Source of the DNA: Rhodospirillales bacterium | Lineage (GTDB): Bacteria; Pseudomonadota; Alphaproteobacteria; CACIAM-22H2 | Reading direction: 5' to 3' | Assembly: GCA_016794025.1 (NCBI GenBank) | Contig: JAEUKX010000073.1 | Coordinates: 1-48,229 of the forward strand | DNA length: 48,229 nt | Shown: positions 1 to 7,297 of the stretch, piece after piece | Layout: each line of letters starts with the position of its first letter | How positions within the stretch are numbered: position 1 is the stretch's first letter | Position numbers and translations under genes: made by a program | Notes under the pieces: generated by a model | The model's input: only the letters and a program-made list of their open reading frames with translations | Databases searched by the model: none | What the model was told of the DNA's origin: nothing

Positions 1-971
1 CTGCGTCGAAGTGCATGGAAGTTGAGGCCGCGGATCTTCGCGGCCTCAAGCCAGCTCCGGAACTTCCGACTGAAGTTGCGATCGTCGAACATCTCTTTGC
101 TTTGCGTCTGCACGAGAGGGCGTTTCTGCCCTGGCATGATCGTCTGGCGCTCGATTTCCGCGCGCAGGAGCTTGTGGACAGGGAACTCAACCTCAGCCCC
201 GGTCTTGGCTTGCGTGAGCTTCATCCACCAGCGACCGCGGTTGTCGCTCCTGATTTGGTCAGCCGTAATGTCGAGAATGTCGCCGCGCCGCTGCAGCGTG
301 AACAGCCCCAACAAGAAGGCGAGACGCATGTCGTCTGGCACAGCTTCCGTCCGAGTGACCTTCTCCTTGATGAAGGCCGGATTGCCGCCGGCATCGACTT
401 CACGCTTCGCCGACAGGAACGCCTCGACTTGGTTGGGGCGCCAGATCGGCTTCGCCTTCTTGGTCTTCTTGCCCTTCGAGAAGGAGCCGGGCGACCCGAA
501 AGGATTCACGACGTCGAAATGCCCGTTCTGGATCCCCCAGTTCCACACCCGCGAATAGCACTTGAAGCGGTTCCTGGCCGACCCTGACCCGTGCTTGGCG
601 ATCAGCGTCGCCTTGAATTTCGATGCCATCGCTCGGGAGAACATCTTCGGCGCCCAGTCGCCGACCCGCTCCTCGAGATCGGTCAAGAAGGGGAGCCAGA
701 GAGTCTTGGTTCCCTGGGCGAGCCCGACGAACTCCGGGGCGACCTTGAACTTGGCGATGACATCGTTAAGCGAACCGACCTGCCGGCCGCGTGGTTCCGG
801 TCCCGCGAGCGCTTCGACCTCTGCCGCACGGGCGATCGCGCGGGTCCGGTCGGAGCCGAGCGCGAGCTTGGTGGCGCGGTGGTAGTAAAAGGTCTTCGTC
901 GTCCCGTCGGCGAGGGTCTTCGAGACGATTTTGATTCCCGGCAATGGCGAATTCATCGCACTCATGGGCAT
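1..971 (-). CDS. Tyrosine-type phage integrase, partial (C-terminus beyond left edge)
   Basis: Open reading frame on the minus strand with no stop before the window edge. About 323 residues are visible from ATG 971 (ATG 965 is an alternative). The N-terminal part carries a basic DNA-binding/SAM-like region (around residues 70-150). A catalytic-domain segment follows with LQRRGDILDI, holding the first catalytic Arg. The last visible residues are NFHALRR, the HxLR box with the second catalytic His/Arg. The final His/Trp and nucleophile Tyr would lie outside the window. The family performs site-specific integration and excision through a 3'-phosphotyrosine link. The gene sits directly 3' of a tRNA-Pro in the same orientation, the usual arrangement at the end of an island integrated into a tRNA. 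Base composition looks somewhat less GC-rich than the neighbouring flagellar genes. Subfamily not determined. Confidence 0.88.
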   Translation of the reverse strand, partial: MPMSAMNSPLPGIKIVSKTLADGTTKTFYYHRATKLALGSDRTRAIARAAEVEALAGPEPRGRQVGSLNDVIAKFKVAPEFVGLAQGTKTLWLPFLTDLEERVGDWAPKMFSRAMASKFKATLIAKHGSGSARNRFKCYSRVWNWGIQNGHFDVVNPFGSPGSFSKGKKTKKAKPIWRPNQVEAFLSAKREVDAGGNPAFIKEKVTRTEAVPDDMRLAFLLGLFTLQRRGDILDITADQIRSDNRGRWWMKLTQAKTGAEVEFPVHKLLRAEIERQTIMPGQKRPLVQTQSKEMFDDRNFSRKFRSWLEAAKIRGLNFHALRR

Positions 972-1040
972 CCATCCAACCTCCAACGGGAAGTCCGCTG
1001 GAAACTGAGTGGAAACCACGTGGAAACCAGAGGCAAGTCC

Positions 1041-1081
1041 AAAAAACATGAAGCCCGCTAAATCATTGATTTAGCGGGCTT
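1041..1081 (-). terminator. Intrinsic terminator of tRNA-Pro
   Basis: A 15-bp perfect inverted repeat (1051-1065 with 1067-1081, arm AAGCCCGCTAAATCA, one central base) is followed on the minus strand by CATGTTTTTT. It lies 7 bp past the tRNA CCA end and before the integrase gene, so it should stop tRNA transcription before the integrated element. Confidence 0.8.
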
Positions 1082-1087
1082 CTTTGA

Positions 1088-1164
1088 TGGTCGGAGCGAC
1101 AGGATTCGAACCTGCGACCCCCAGTCCCCCAGACTGATGCGCTACCGGGCTGCGCTACGCTCCG
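1088..1164 (-). tRNA. tRNA-Pro (anticodon GGG)
   Basis: A full cloverleaf can be folded on the minus strand: acceptor CGGAGCG/CGCTCCG, D stem GCGC/GCGC, anticodon arm TCAGT-CTGGGGG-ACTGG with GGG at positions 34-36, T arm GCAGG-TTCGAAT-CCTGT, discriminator A and an encoded CCA at 1088-1090. The 3' half is the likely attachment site of the element carrying the adjacent integrase (inferred from family habit; the other att copy is outside the window). Confidence 0.95.
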
Positions 1165-1184
1165 TCGGTCGGCCGAACGAGCAC

Positions 1185-1190
1185 ATTATA
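1185..1190 (-). promoter_or_regulatory. -10 element of the tRNA-Pro promoter
   Basis: A perfect TATAAT on the minus strand lies about 20 bp upstream of the tRNA 5' end, giving a short leader. No convincing -35 hexamer is seen 17 bp further upstream, so this is a -10-only call. Confidence 0.5.
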
Positions 1191-1269
1191 TAGGTGCCCC
1201 GGGGAAGGGCGGCTCGAACGGGCGCGGACTATGCCCGACCCTTCCGCAGGATTCAACGGGCGGATTTGG

Positions 1270-1761
1270 CTATTCCCCGCCGGGCTTTAGATGGAGACGA
1301 CAGCAGCCGCCCATGCCCGGTTGCCATGTCTCGGCGGCAAAGCCGATCCCGGCCGCACCGAAACAGCCATTGTCGAAGCGGCCGGCGATCCGGCACATCA
1401 ACGCCAGTTCGTCGTCCGAAAGGCCGATCCGGCTCCACGCATCCTTCAAGGGACAGCGCCGGACCGCAATGCGCACGCTGCCATCGGCCTCATCGATCCG
1501 GTCATGGGGGAAGATACGGCCGCCATCTGGGCTGACCGCAAGGAAGGCATCCGCCACAGCCGTCGGCGTGGGTGCCCCGAGCTTTCCGAAAAGCGCCTGC
1601 CCGGCCGCCTCGCCGCGCCGTTCGATGGCCGTCGCCAGCAATTCGGCCGCCTTGGCCGGACCAACTTCGGCGGCGAAGGCCCGATAGATCTCCCAGTAGA
1701 GAAGGGCGCGATTGGCAAACGAGTCTTCGAGCTGGCGTACGAGCAGTTCACGATCGGTCAT
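1270..1761 (-). CDS. L-2-amino-thiazoline-4-carboxylic acid (ATC) hydrolase-family protein
   Basis: 163 residues, ATG at 1761 preceded by a strong AGGGGGTG ribosome site. The layout fits the ATC hydrolase-like family: a helical N-terminal half (LLYWEIYRAFAAEVG), then RCPLKDAW in the middle, a FDNGCFGAAGIGF stretch and a C-terminal GGCCRLHL cysteine motif. The founding enzyme opens the ring of 2-amino-thiazoline-4-carboxylate on the route to cysteine, but most family members in genomes are uncharacterised and the substrate here is unknown. The gene is divergent from flgF and shares its upstream region, including a palindrome proposed as an FlbD site. A flagellar role is therefore possible but not shown. 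No signal peptide or membrane segment. Confidence 0.6.
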   Translation of the reverse strand: MTDRELLVRQLEDSFANRALLYWEIYRAFAAEVGPAKAAELLATAIERRGEAAGQALFGKLGAPTPTAVADAFLAVSPDGGRIFPHDRIDEADGSVRIAVRRCPLKDAWSRIGLSDDELALMCRIAGRFDNGCFGAAGIGFAAETWQPGMGGCCRLHLKPGGE

Positions 1762-1824
1762 CCTGCACCCCCTGGCCGCTCGATTCCGGCGGCTTCACCG
1801 GTCCCGCCGAACGGCAGGTTCCGC

Positions 1825-1841
1825 CCGGCAGGAATTGCCGG
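1825..1841. promoter_or_regulatory. Candidate FlbD-binding palindrome upstream of flgF
   Basis: CCGGCA-GGAAT-TGCCGG is a perfect 6+6 palindrome with a 5-nt spacer. Its centre is 69 bp upstream of the sigma-54 promoter at 1902. A half-like copy (ACGGCAGGTTCCGCC) lies just upstream at 1811-1825. Similar palindromes occur before flgI, flgK, fliK and fliF in this window. Assignment to FlbD is inferred from that distribution and from flbD being encoded here. Confidence 0.55.
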
Positions 1842-1901
1842 CTCCCCCCTTTTGCCCGATCAGGGGGCGCATATCCAGTTGAAATAGAACGGTTTTGCGA
1901 C

Positions 1902-1916
1902 TGGCACACCGGCTGC
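1902..1916 (+). promoter_or_regulatory. Sigma-54 promoter of flgFGAH
   Basis: TGGCACACCGGCTGC matches the -24/-12 consensus TGGCACG-N4-TTGC, with correct GG/GC spacing and one change in the -12 box. The expected start near 1928 gives a leader of about 45 nt before flgF. Confidence 0.75.
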
Positions 1917-1972
1917 TTAGAGGAAGGCGGCCCAGCCTCGGGCCGACCAGACGGACCAACGGACCACGGACC

Positions 1973-2719
1973 ATGGAAAACCCAACCTACCTCGCCCTGT
2001 CGCACCAGAACGCGCTGCGTCGCCAGATGGAGACGGTCGCCAACAATCTGGCGAACGCGAACACGACGGGCTTCCGCTCCGAACGTCTGCTGTTCGCATC
2101 CTTTCTCACGAGCAAGGCCGGAAACCCCGGCGTGGGTGGCGACGGCGCCACGCGCATGGCGTTTGTCGAAGGCATCGGCACCTATCGCGACACGCGCGCG
2201 GGCCAGGCCATCAAGACCGATGCCCCGCTCGACATGATGATCCACGGCAGCGCCTATTTCGTCGTCGATACGCCGGTCGGCGCCCGCTACACGCGCGACG
2301 GCAACTTCCGCCTCGACGCGAACGGCACCATCGTGAACGCCGAAGGGTTCGCGCTGCTCGACCAGAACAACCAGCCCATCCGCCTCAATCCGACCGAGAC
2401 GAACGTCGACGTCACCAAACAGGGCGAGATCTACGCCGCCGGCAACCGGGTCGGCCGCATCCAGCTCGTGTCCTTCCCCGACGAGCAGGCCCTTACCCGC
2501 CTCGGCGGCGGCCTCTATTCGAGCACGGTCGACGCCGTCCCCGCCGATCCGAGGGCGGAGGTCCACCAGGGCATGCTCGAAGGCTCGAACGTGGTCTCGG
2601 TCAACGAACTCACCCAGATGCTCGACATCGTGCGCCGCTACGAGTCGGCGCAGAAGATCCTCGACACCGAAAACGACCGTGCGCTCAAGGCGATCGAACG
2701 CCTCGCGCGCGTCGCCTGA
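1973..2719 (+). CDS. flgF: Flagellar basal-body rod protein FlgF
   Basis: 248 residues. FlgF is a proximal rod subunit exported by the flagellar type III system. The N-terminus carries the rod/hook motif NNLANANTTGFRSE (about residues 24-37), and the C-terminal helix has GMLEGSNVVSVNELTQMLDIVRRYE, shared by axial proteins as a coiled coil. The start at ATG 1973 fits the family N-terminus; an in-frame reading further upstream would cross the sigma-54 promoter and is not credible. It is the first gene of flgF-flgG-flgA-flgH, with 24 bp to flgG. The ribosome site is weak (GGACC). FlgG is the neighbouring family alternative, but the downstream gene is the clear FlgG. Confidence 0.93.
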   Translation: MENPTYLALSHQNALRRQMETVANNLANANTTGFRSERLLFASFLTSKAGNPGVGGDGATRMAFVEGIGTYRDTRAGQAIKTDAPLDMMIHGSAYFVVDTPVGARYTRDGNFRLDANGTIVNAEGFALLDQNNQPIRLNPTETNVDVTKQGEIYAAGNRVGRIQLVSFPDEQALTRLGGGLYSSTVDAVPADPRAEVHQGMLEGSNVVSVNELTQMLDIVRRYESAQKILDTENDRALKAIERLARVA

Positions 2720-2743
2720 AACAGCTGACCAGGAGTTAGTCCC

Positions 2744-3529
<786 letters not shown>

Positions 3530-3556
3530 CGCGCGGAGAACGCCGGAGTAACCGCC

Positions 3557-4513
3557 ATGAAGTCGTTCGCCCTCCTCATCGTGTTCCTGTTCGCCGCCAT
3601 TGTCGCGGCGGCCACGCCCGCCCCGGCGCAGAGCCTGCGCACCGACGTCGTCATGGTCGAGGGCGATCTCGTGCGCCTGTCCGACATTTTCGACGGCGTG
3701 GCGACGGACCGTCCCGTGCTGCGGGCACCGGCGCCCGGCCGGCGCGTCTCCGTCGAGATCCAGCAGCTCATCGAGATCGCGCGCGCCAACGGCCTCTCCT
3801 GGCGGCCGCAGACGCGCTTCGACCGCGTCCTCGTCGAACGGATGGGCAAGACCCTCGACCAGAACGACATCCTGCCGGTCCTGCGCCGTGCGCTCGTCGC
3901 CGAAGGTGCGCGCGCCGCCGACGAGATTGACCTCGGCAGCCGCTCGATCGCGATCTCGTTGCCGCTCGACGCGCCTGCCGATGTCGAAGTGCGCCAGATC
4001 CAGTACGACCGCGCGACCGGCCGCTTCATGGCCACGCTCCACGCCGGCGGCAGCCATGCCGGCGCGCAGCGCGCCACGATCCAGGGTCGCGTGTTCGCCA
4101 CGGCCCGCCTGCCCGTGCTGCGCCGCTCGATCGCGGTCGGCGAGACGATCCGCGCTACGGACATCGAAATGGCGCAGGTGCGCGAGGACAACGCCCGCCG
4201 CGACCTCATCTCGAACCCGGACAAGCTCATCGGCCTGACGGCCCGCCAGCGGCTTCGCGAACGCGAGCCGGTGCGCGAGATCGACGTCCGGCCGGCCACG
4301 CTCGTCGCCCGCAACGCCCACGTCACGATTGTCCTCCAGATCGGCAACTTGAGCCTCACCGCGCAGGGTCGTGCCGTCGAGGAAGGTGCCAAGGGCGATA
4401 CGGTTCGCGTCCTCAACACGACATCCAACCGCCAGATCGAAGGCGTCGTCGTGGCACCCGACACGGTTGCCGTGACGCTGGGACCGCGCGTCGCCGCCCT
4501 GGCGCCGCAGTGA
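3557..4513 (+). CDS. flgA: Flagellar P-ring assembly chaperone FlgA
   Basis: 318 residues. FlgA is a periplasmic chaperone for FlgI polymerisation around the rod. An N-terminal signal peptide is visible (MKSFALLIVFLFAAIVAAA, cleavage likely after APAQS). The C-terminal half holds the SAF-like domain: VLRRSIAVGETIRATDIEMAQ, then LIGLTARQRLREREPVRE and a closing IEGVVVAPDTVAV. It is longer than enterobacterial FlgA (about 220 aa), as usual for alphaproteobacteria, with an extra domain before the SAF part. Start ATG 3557 has CCGGAG upstream. Its stop lies 29 bp before the flgH start. Confidence 0.92.
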   Translation: MKSFALLIVFLFAAIVAAATPAPAQSLRTDVVMVEGDLVRLSDIFDGVATDRPVLRAPAPGRRVSVEIQQLIEIARANGLSWRPQTRFDRVLVERMGKTLDQNDILPVLRRALVAEGARAADEIDLGSRSIAISLPLDAPADVEVRQIQYDRATGRFMATLHAGGSHAGAQRATIQGRVFATARLPVLRRSIAVGETIRATDIEMAQVREDNARRDLISNPDKLIGLTARQRLREREPVREIDVRPATLVARNAHVTIVLQIGNLSLTAQGRAVEEGAKGDTVRVLNTTSNRQIEGVVVAPDTVAVTLGPRVAALAPQ

Positions 4514-4542
4514 ACGAACGCCTGAACACAACGGAGTCCAAG

Positions 4543-5328
4543 ATGAAGTCCCTTGCCCGCCTCGCGCTCGTCGCCCTCGCAGCATCAAGCCTCGCCGCCT
4601 GCGGCAACACCTTCGACCGGCTGTCCGAGCTCGGCCAGGGCCCGGCCCTGTCGCCGATCAAGAACCCGGCCGATGCCGCCCCGAAGATCTCGATGCCCAC
4701 GCCGGCACGCCTCGACGAGGATGCCCGCGGCGGTGCATCGCTGTGGCGCACGGGCGCCCGCCAGTTCTTCAAGGACAACCGCGCCAGCCAGATCGGCGAC
4801 ATCGTGACGGTCATCGTCGACATCACGAACGAGAGCGCGGACTTCTCCAACACCTCGACGCGCAGCCGCACGAACTCGGAATCGGCCGACGTCAGCTCGC
4901 AGTTCCTCGGCTACGGCACGCAGAGCCTGATCGAGCGCCTGCCCGGCAACAACCGCACGCCGATGACCGGCACGAGCACGGCAAACCCGCTGTCGCTGGG
5001 CGGTCTCTCTTCGGCCACCTCGAACAACGGCACGGGCCGCATCCAGCGCTCGGAGACGGTCTCGCTGCGCGTCGCCGCGGTGATCACCCAGGTCCTGCCG
5101 AACGGGAACTTCGTCGTTTCCGGCACCCAGGAGGTGCGGGTCAATTTCGAAGCGCGAGTCCTGAAGCTTGCCGGCGTGATCCGGCCGCAGGACATCACGT
5201 CGGCCAATACAATCAAGCAGGACCAGCTGGCCGAAGCCCGCATCGCCTACGGCGGCAAGGGCCAGATGACCGACTTCCAGCAGCCGCGTTGGGGACAGCA
5301 GCTGTTCGACATAATTGCCCCGTTCTGA
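4543..5328 (+). CDS. flgH: Flagellar L-ring lipoprotein FlgH
   Basis: 261 residues. FlgH forms the outer-membrane L-ring bushing of the basal body. The N-terminus is a lipoprotein signal with lipobox LAAC (Cys about residue 20). FlgH motifs follow: SLWRTGARQFFKDNRASQIGD near residues 65-85, IVTVIVDI, and FVVSGTQEVRVNFEARVLKLAGVIRPQDI in the C-terminal half. Start ATG 4543 is chosen because it opens the signal peptide and has ACGGAG upstream; a GTG overlapping the flgA stop would add 11 residues with no benefit. Last gene of the operon, followed by a strong terminator. Confidence 0.96.
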   Translation: MKSLARLALVALAASSLAACGNTFDRLSELGQGPALSPIKNPADAAPKISMPTPARLDEDARGGASLWRTGARQFFKDNRASQIGDIVTVIVDITNESADFSNTSTRSRTNSESADVSSQFLGYGTQSLIERLPGNNRTPMTGTSTANPLSLGGLSSATSNNGTGRIQRSETVSLRVAAVITQVLPNGNFVVSGTQEVRVNFEARVLKLAGVIRPQDITSANTIKQDQLAEARIAYGGKGQMTDFQQPRWGQQLFDIIAPF

Positions 5329-5353
5329 ACGGAACGGACGGCCCCCAGACAGG

Positions 5354-5392
5354 AACCCTCCGCCGGCGACGGCGGAGGGTTTCTACATTTTG
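5354..5392 (+). terminator. Intrinsic terminator after flgH
   Basis: AACCCTCCGCC (5354-5364), loop GGCGAC, GGCGGAGGGTT (5371-5381), then TCTACATTTT. It closes the flgFGAH operon. Confidence 0.85.
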
Positions 5393-5449
5393 CGCAACAC
5401 ACTAGTTATGGTGCCCCGTGAGGAAGCGCGCGCTACATATTATAAATAA

Positions 5450-5484
5450 TTGACATTTGCAAAATGCTTCGCAAAATATTCGCC
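5450..5484 (+). promoter_or_regulatory. Promoter and tandem 12-bp repeats at the lrp-like gene
   Basis: TTGACA at 5450-5455 is followed 17 bp later by AAAATA (5473-5478), a weak -10 placed so that transcription would start near the ATG at 5485. From 5459 two copies of a 12-bp unit (GCAAAATGCTTC, GCAAAATATTCG) abut the start codon. They overlap the promoter and are candidate autoregulatory operator sites. No Shine-Dalgarno sequence is present, so the message may be leaderless. Confidence 0.4.
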
Positions 5485-5973
5485 ATGGATCGTATCGATT
5501 ACGCCCTCCTTGAGGCCCTGCAGGAAGACGCCCGCGCGTCGCTTGCCGAACTCGGCCGGAAAATCGGCCTCTCAATTTCCGCAACCAACGAACGCGTGAA
5601 GAAGCTCGTCGTCGCCGGAACGGTGAAAGGCTGGTTCGTCCGTCTCGACGCCGACCGGCTGGGGTACCCGGTTCTGGCGTTCGTGTCGGTCTCGACCGAC
5701 CGCCCGGACAGCGCCAACGGTTTCATCGCCGCGATGAAGGACCTGCCCGAGGTTCAGGAATGCCACCAGGTCGACGGTGCCTGGAATTTCGTGCTGAAGG
5801 TCCGCGCACGCGACGTGGCCCATCTCGAAGCCATGGTCGCCCGCCAGATCAAGGCCGTTCCCGGTGTCACCGGCACGCAGACGACAATCGTCCAGCGCTC
5901 GCCGAAGGACGGCCAGTACATCCCCTGCCTGCCGCAGGCCGCGGCAGAGGCGCCGGCGCTGGCCCAGGCCTGA
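5485..5973 (+). CDS. Lrp/AsnC family transcriptional regulator
   Basis: 162 residues from ATG 5485. The N-terminal winged helix-turn-helix begins at MDRIDYALLEALQEDARASL, with recognition-helix region IGLSISATNERVKKL. After a linker there is a RAM/ligand-binding domain (GYPVLAFVSVST, then VQECHQVDGAWNFVLKVRARD). This class forms octameric or hexadecameric discs and senses amino acids, usually autoregulating. An ATG at 5464 would add 7 residues but lies upstream of the conserved start; neither has a ribosome site. Single-gene unit between the flgH terminator and a bidirectional terminator shared with dksA. Target genes cannot be deduced. Confidence 0.9.
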   Translation: MDRIDYALLEALQEDARASLAELGRKIGLSISATNERVKKLVVAGTVKGWFVRLDADRLGYPVLAFVSVSTDRPDSANGFIAAMKDLPEVQECHQVDGAWNFVLKVRARDVAHLEAMVARQIKAVPGVTGTQTTIVQRSPKDGQYIPCLPQAAAEAPALAQA

Positions 5974-5996
5974 GAAGAAGCGACACCGCCGAAATG

Positions 5997-6029
5997 GATC
6001 GGGCGCCTCGCGGGCGCCCGATCTTTTTT
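5997..6029 (+). terminator. Bidirectional terminator between lrp-like gene and dksA
   Basis: GATCGGGCGCC (5997-6007), loop TCGCG, GGCGCCCGATC (6013-6023), then TTTTTT (6024-6029). The T-run serves the plus-strand gene. The hairpin also abuts the dksA stop codon on the other strand, where no good T-run follows. Confidence 0.8.
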
Positions 6030-6448
6030 CAGTCCTCGCGCTGCATGCGCTCCATTCGTTCGTGGCGCTCCTGCGCCTCGATCGAAAGGGTTGCGATGGG
6101 CCGTGCGTCGAGCCGCTTGATCCCGATCGGATCGCCCGTCTCCTCGCAATAGCCGTAGGAGCCGTCGTCGATACGGCGGAGCGCCGCGTCGATCTTGCCG
6201 ATGAGCTTGCGCTCGCGGTCGCGGGTGCGCAGTTCGGTAAAGCGGTCGGTCTCGGTCGACGCGCGGTCCGTGACGTCGGCCTCGGGCACCGTTTCTTCCT
6301 GCAGATGCTGCAGCGTTTCGGTCGAATCCTTCAGAAGGTCCGCCCGCCAGCCGAGCAGCTTCTGCCGGAAATACTCCCGCATCAGCGGGTTCATGAACTC
6401 TTCGTCTTCCGAAGGCCGATAGTCCGGCGGCAACAAGGGAATCGTCAT
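6029..6448 (-). CDS. dksA: DksA-like RNA polymerase-binding regulator, single-cysteine form
   Basis: 139 residues from ATG 6448, chosen for its GAGGAAG ribosome site. A GTG at 6520 would add a 24-residue Pro/Thr-rich tail. DksA inserts into the RNA polymerase secondary channel and works with ppGpp. The coiled-coil tip motif DVTDRAS keeps the two Asp and the Ala. FMNPLMREYFRQKLLGW is the usual alphaproteobacterial N-terminal region. Of the four zinc-finger cysteines of E. coli DksA only the first remains (YCEETGDPIG); the C-terminal pair is replaced (ATLSIEA). The fold is therefore probably zinc-independent, as in other cysteine-poor DksA proteins. It lies downstream of fliX on the same strand with a 197-bp gap. 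Confidence 0.88.
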   Translation of the reverse strand: MTIPLLPPDYRPSEDEEFMNPLMREYFRQKLLGWRADLLKDSTETLQHLQEETVPEADVTDRASTETDRFTELRTRDRERKLIGKIDAALRRIDDGSYGYCEETGDPIGIKRLDARPIATLSIEAQERHERMERMQRED

Positions 6449-6645
6449 CGCTTCCTCGTTCGCAGGGCTCGTGGGTGCTGGCGTCGGTGAGGGTGCTGGT
6501 TTGGTTTTCTGTTTCGGCACGGCTTCTACCGGAATACCCCAAGGTTACGCAAGCGCGACTCGGGGGCTTTCCGGGTGCGCGCTGCCCAGTTCGACGCGGG
6601 AGCAAATAGCGCGCCGCGCGGAAAATTTCACATCAAATTTGAAGG

Positions 6646-7074
6646 TCAGCGCGAGATGTCGAGTTTGGCGAGCTCGACGGCCGCACGAAGCTCGATTTCA
6701 CCGAGGATTTCGCGCATGTGCGGGTCGGCGCCGGCCTCGGGACGGGCGCGGACGAGCTGGGCGAGTTCCTGCAGCGACTGGCGCGACATCGTGCCGGCCA
6801 TGAGCCCGCGCCGCAGTTCTTCCAGCCGGTCGAGCATTTCGTCGGCCCGCTGGCGCGCCCTGGAGTTGGCGCGGCCGTTGGTCGAATCCTCGACCTCCTG
6901 CGCGCCCAGGATCCCGCCGACCGCATGCGCCGGGGCCGCCCCGCCGACGGCGTCAGGCTCTTTGCCTGCATCCTCGAGCAGCTTGGCAAAGTCGGTGCCC
7001 TTGGCACCGCCCGCACGCCCCGTGCCGCGCGTACCGCCGACCGATCGCGGACCGCCCGTCTCGCCGACCTTCAT
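6646..7074 (-). CDS. fliX: Flagellar assembly/regulatory protein FliX
   Basis: 142 residues. FliX in Caulobacter couples class II basal-body assembly to FlbD activity by binding FlbD directly. A Gly-rich flexible N-terminus (residues 1-30) is followed by a helical C-terminal domain with the family signature RARQRADEMLDRLEELRRGL (about 72-91) and the ending ILGEIELRAAVELAKLDISR. Start ATG 7074. The gene is divergent from flgI, with a candidate FlbD palindrome between them. flbD is present at 42741-44114, so the pair is complete in this window. Confidence 0.88.
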   Translation of the reverse strand: MKVGETGGPRSVGGTRGTGRAGGAKGTDFAKLLEDAGKEPDAVGGAAPAHAVGGILGAQEVEDSTNGRANSRARQRADEMLDRLEELRRGLMAGTMSRQSLQELAQLVRARPEAGADPHMREILGEIELRAAVELAKLDISR

Positions 7075-7149
7075 GGCATAAGCTCCCGCTCCGGCGCGAA
7101 AGCACCGGAATTACAAGGTCAAGATGCGGTCGAAGCGACTTTTCCGCAA

Positions 7150-7166
7150 TCGGCAATTTCTGCCGG
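7150..7166. promoter_or_regulatory. Candidate FlbD-binding palindrome between fliX and flgI
   Basis: TCGGCA-ATTTC-TGCCGG, matching the flgF-upstream palindrome at 11 of 12 arm positions with the same 5-nt spacer. Its centre is 83 bp upstream of the flgI sigma-54 promoter and about 84 bp upstream of the fliX start, so it could act on both. Confidence 0.55.
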
Positions 7167-7240
7167 GCCGAGGGTCGAACATGCCGCCCGGCGGCCCCCG
7201 GAAACCGCCATAACACATTGAAAATAAACAAATCGAAGGC

Positions 7241-7255
7241 TGGCACACGGCTCGC
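7241..7255 (+). promoter_or_regulatory. Sigma-54 promoter of flgI operon
   Basis: TGGCACACGGCTCGC: -24 box TGGCAC is perfect, -12 box is TCGC, and the GG-to-GC spacing is correct. A start near 7267 leaves about 30 nt before flgI. Confidence 0.7.
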
Positions 7256-7297
7256 AACACCAGACCGGACCCCGAACTCCGGTCGGAAAGAAAGATC

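Noticed and set aside
15..1061. Plus-strand frames over the first kilobase
   Set aside because: They oppose the integrase frame on the minus strand, which carries recognisable catalytic motifs; the plus frames have no family features.
5459..5484. CRISPR-like repeat
   Set aside because: Only two 12-bp units with no spacers; better seen as operator repeats. No CRISPR array or cas gene was seen in the window.
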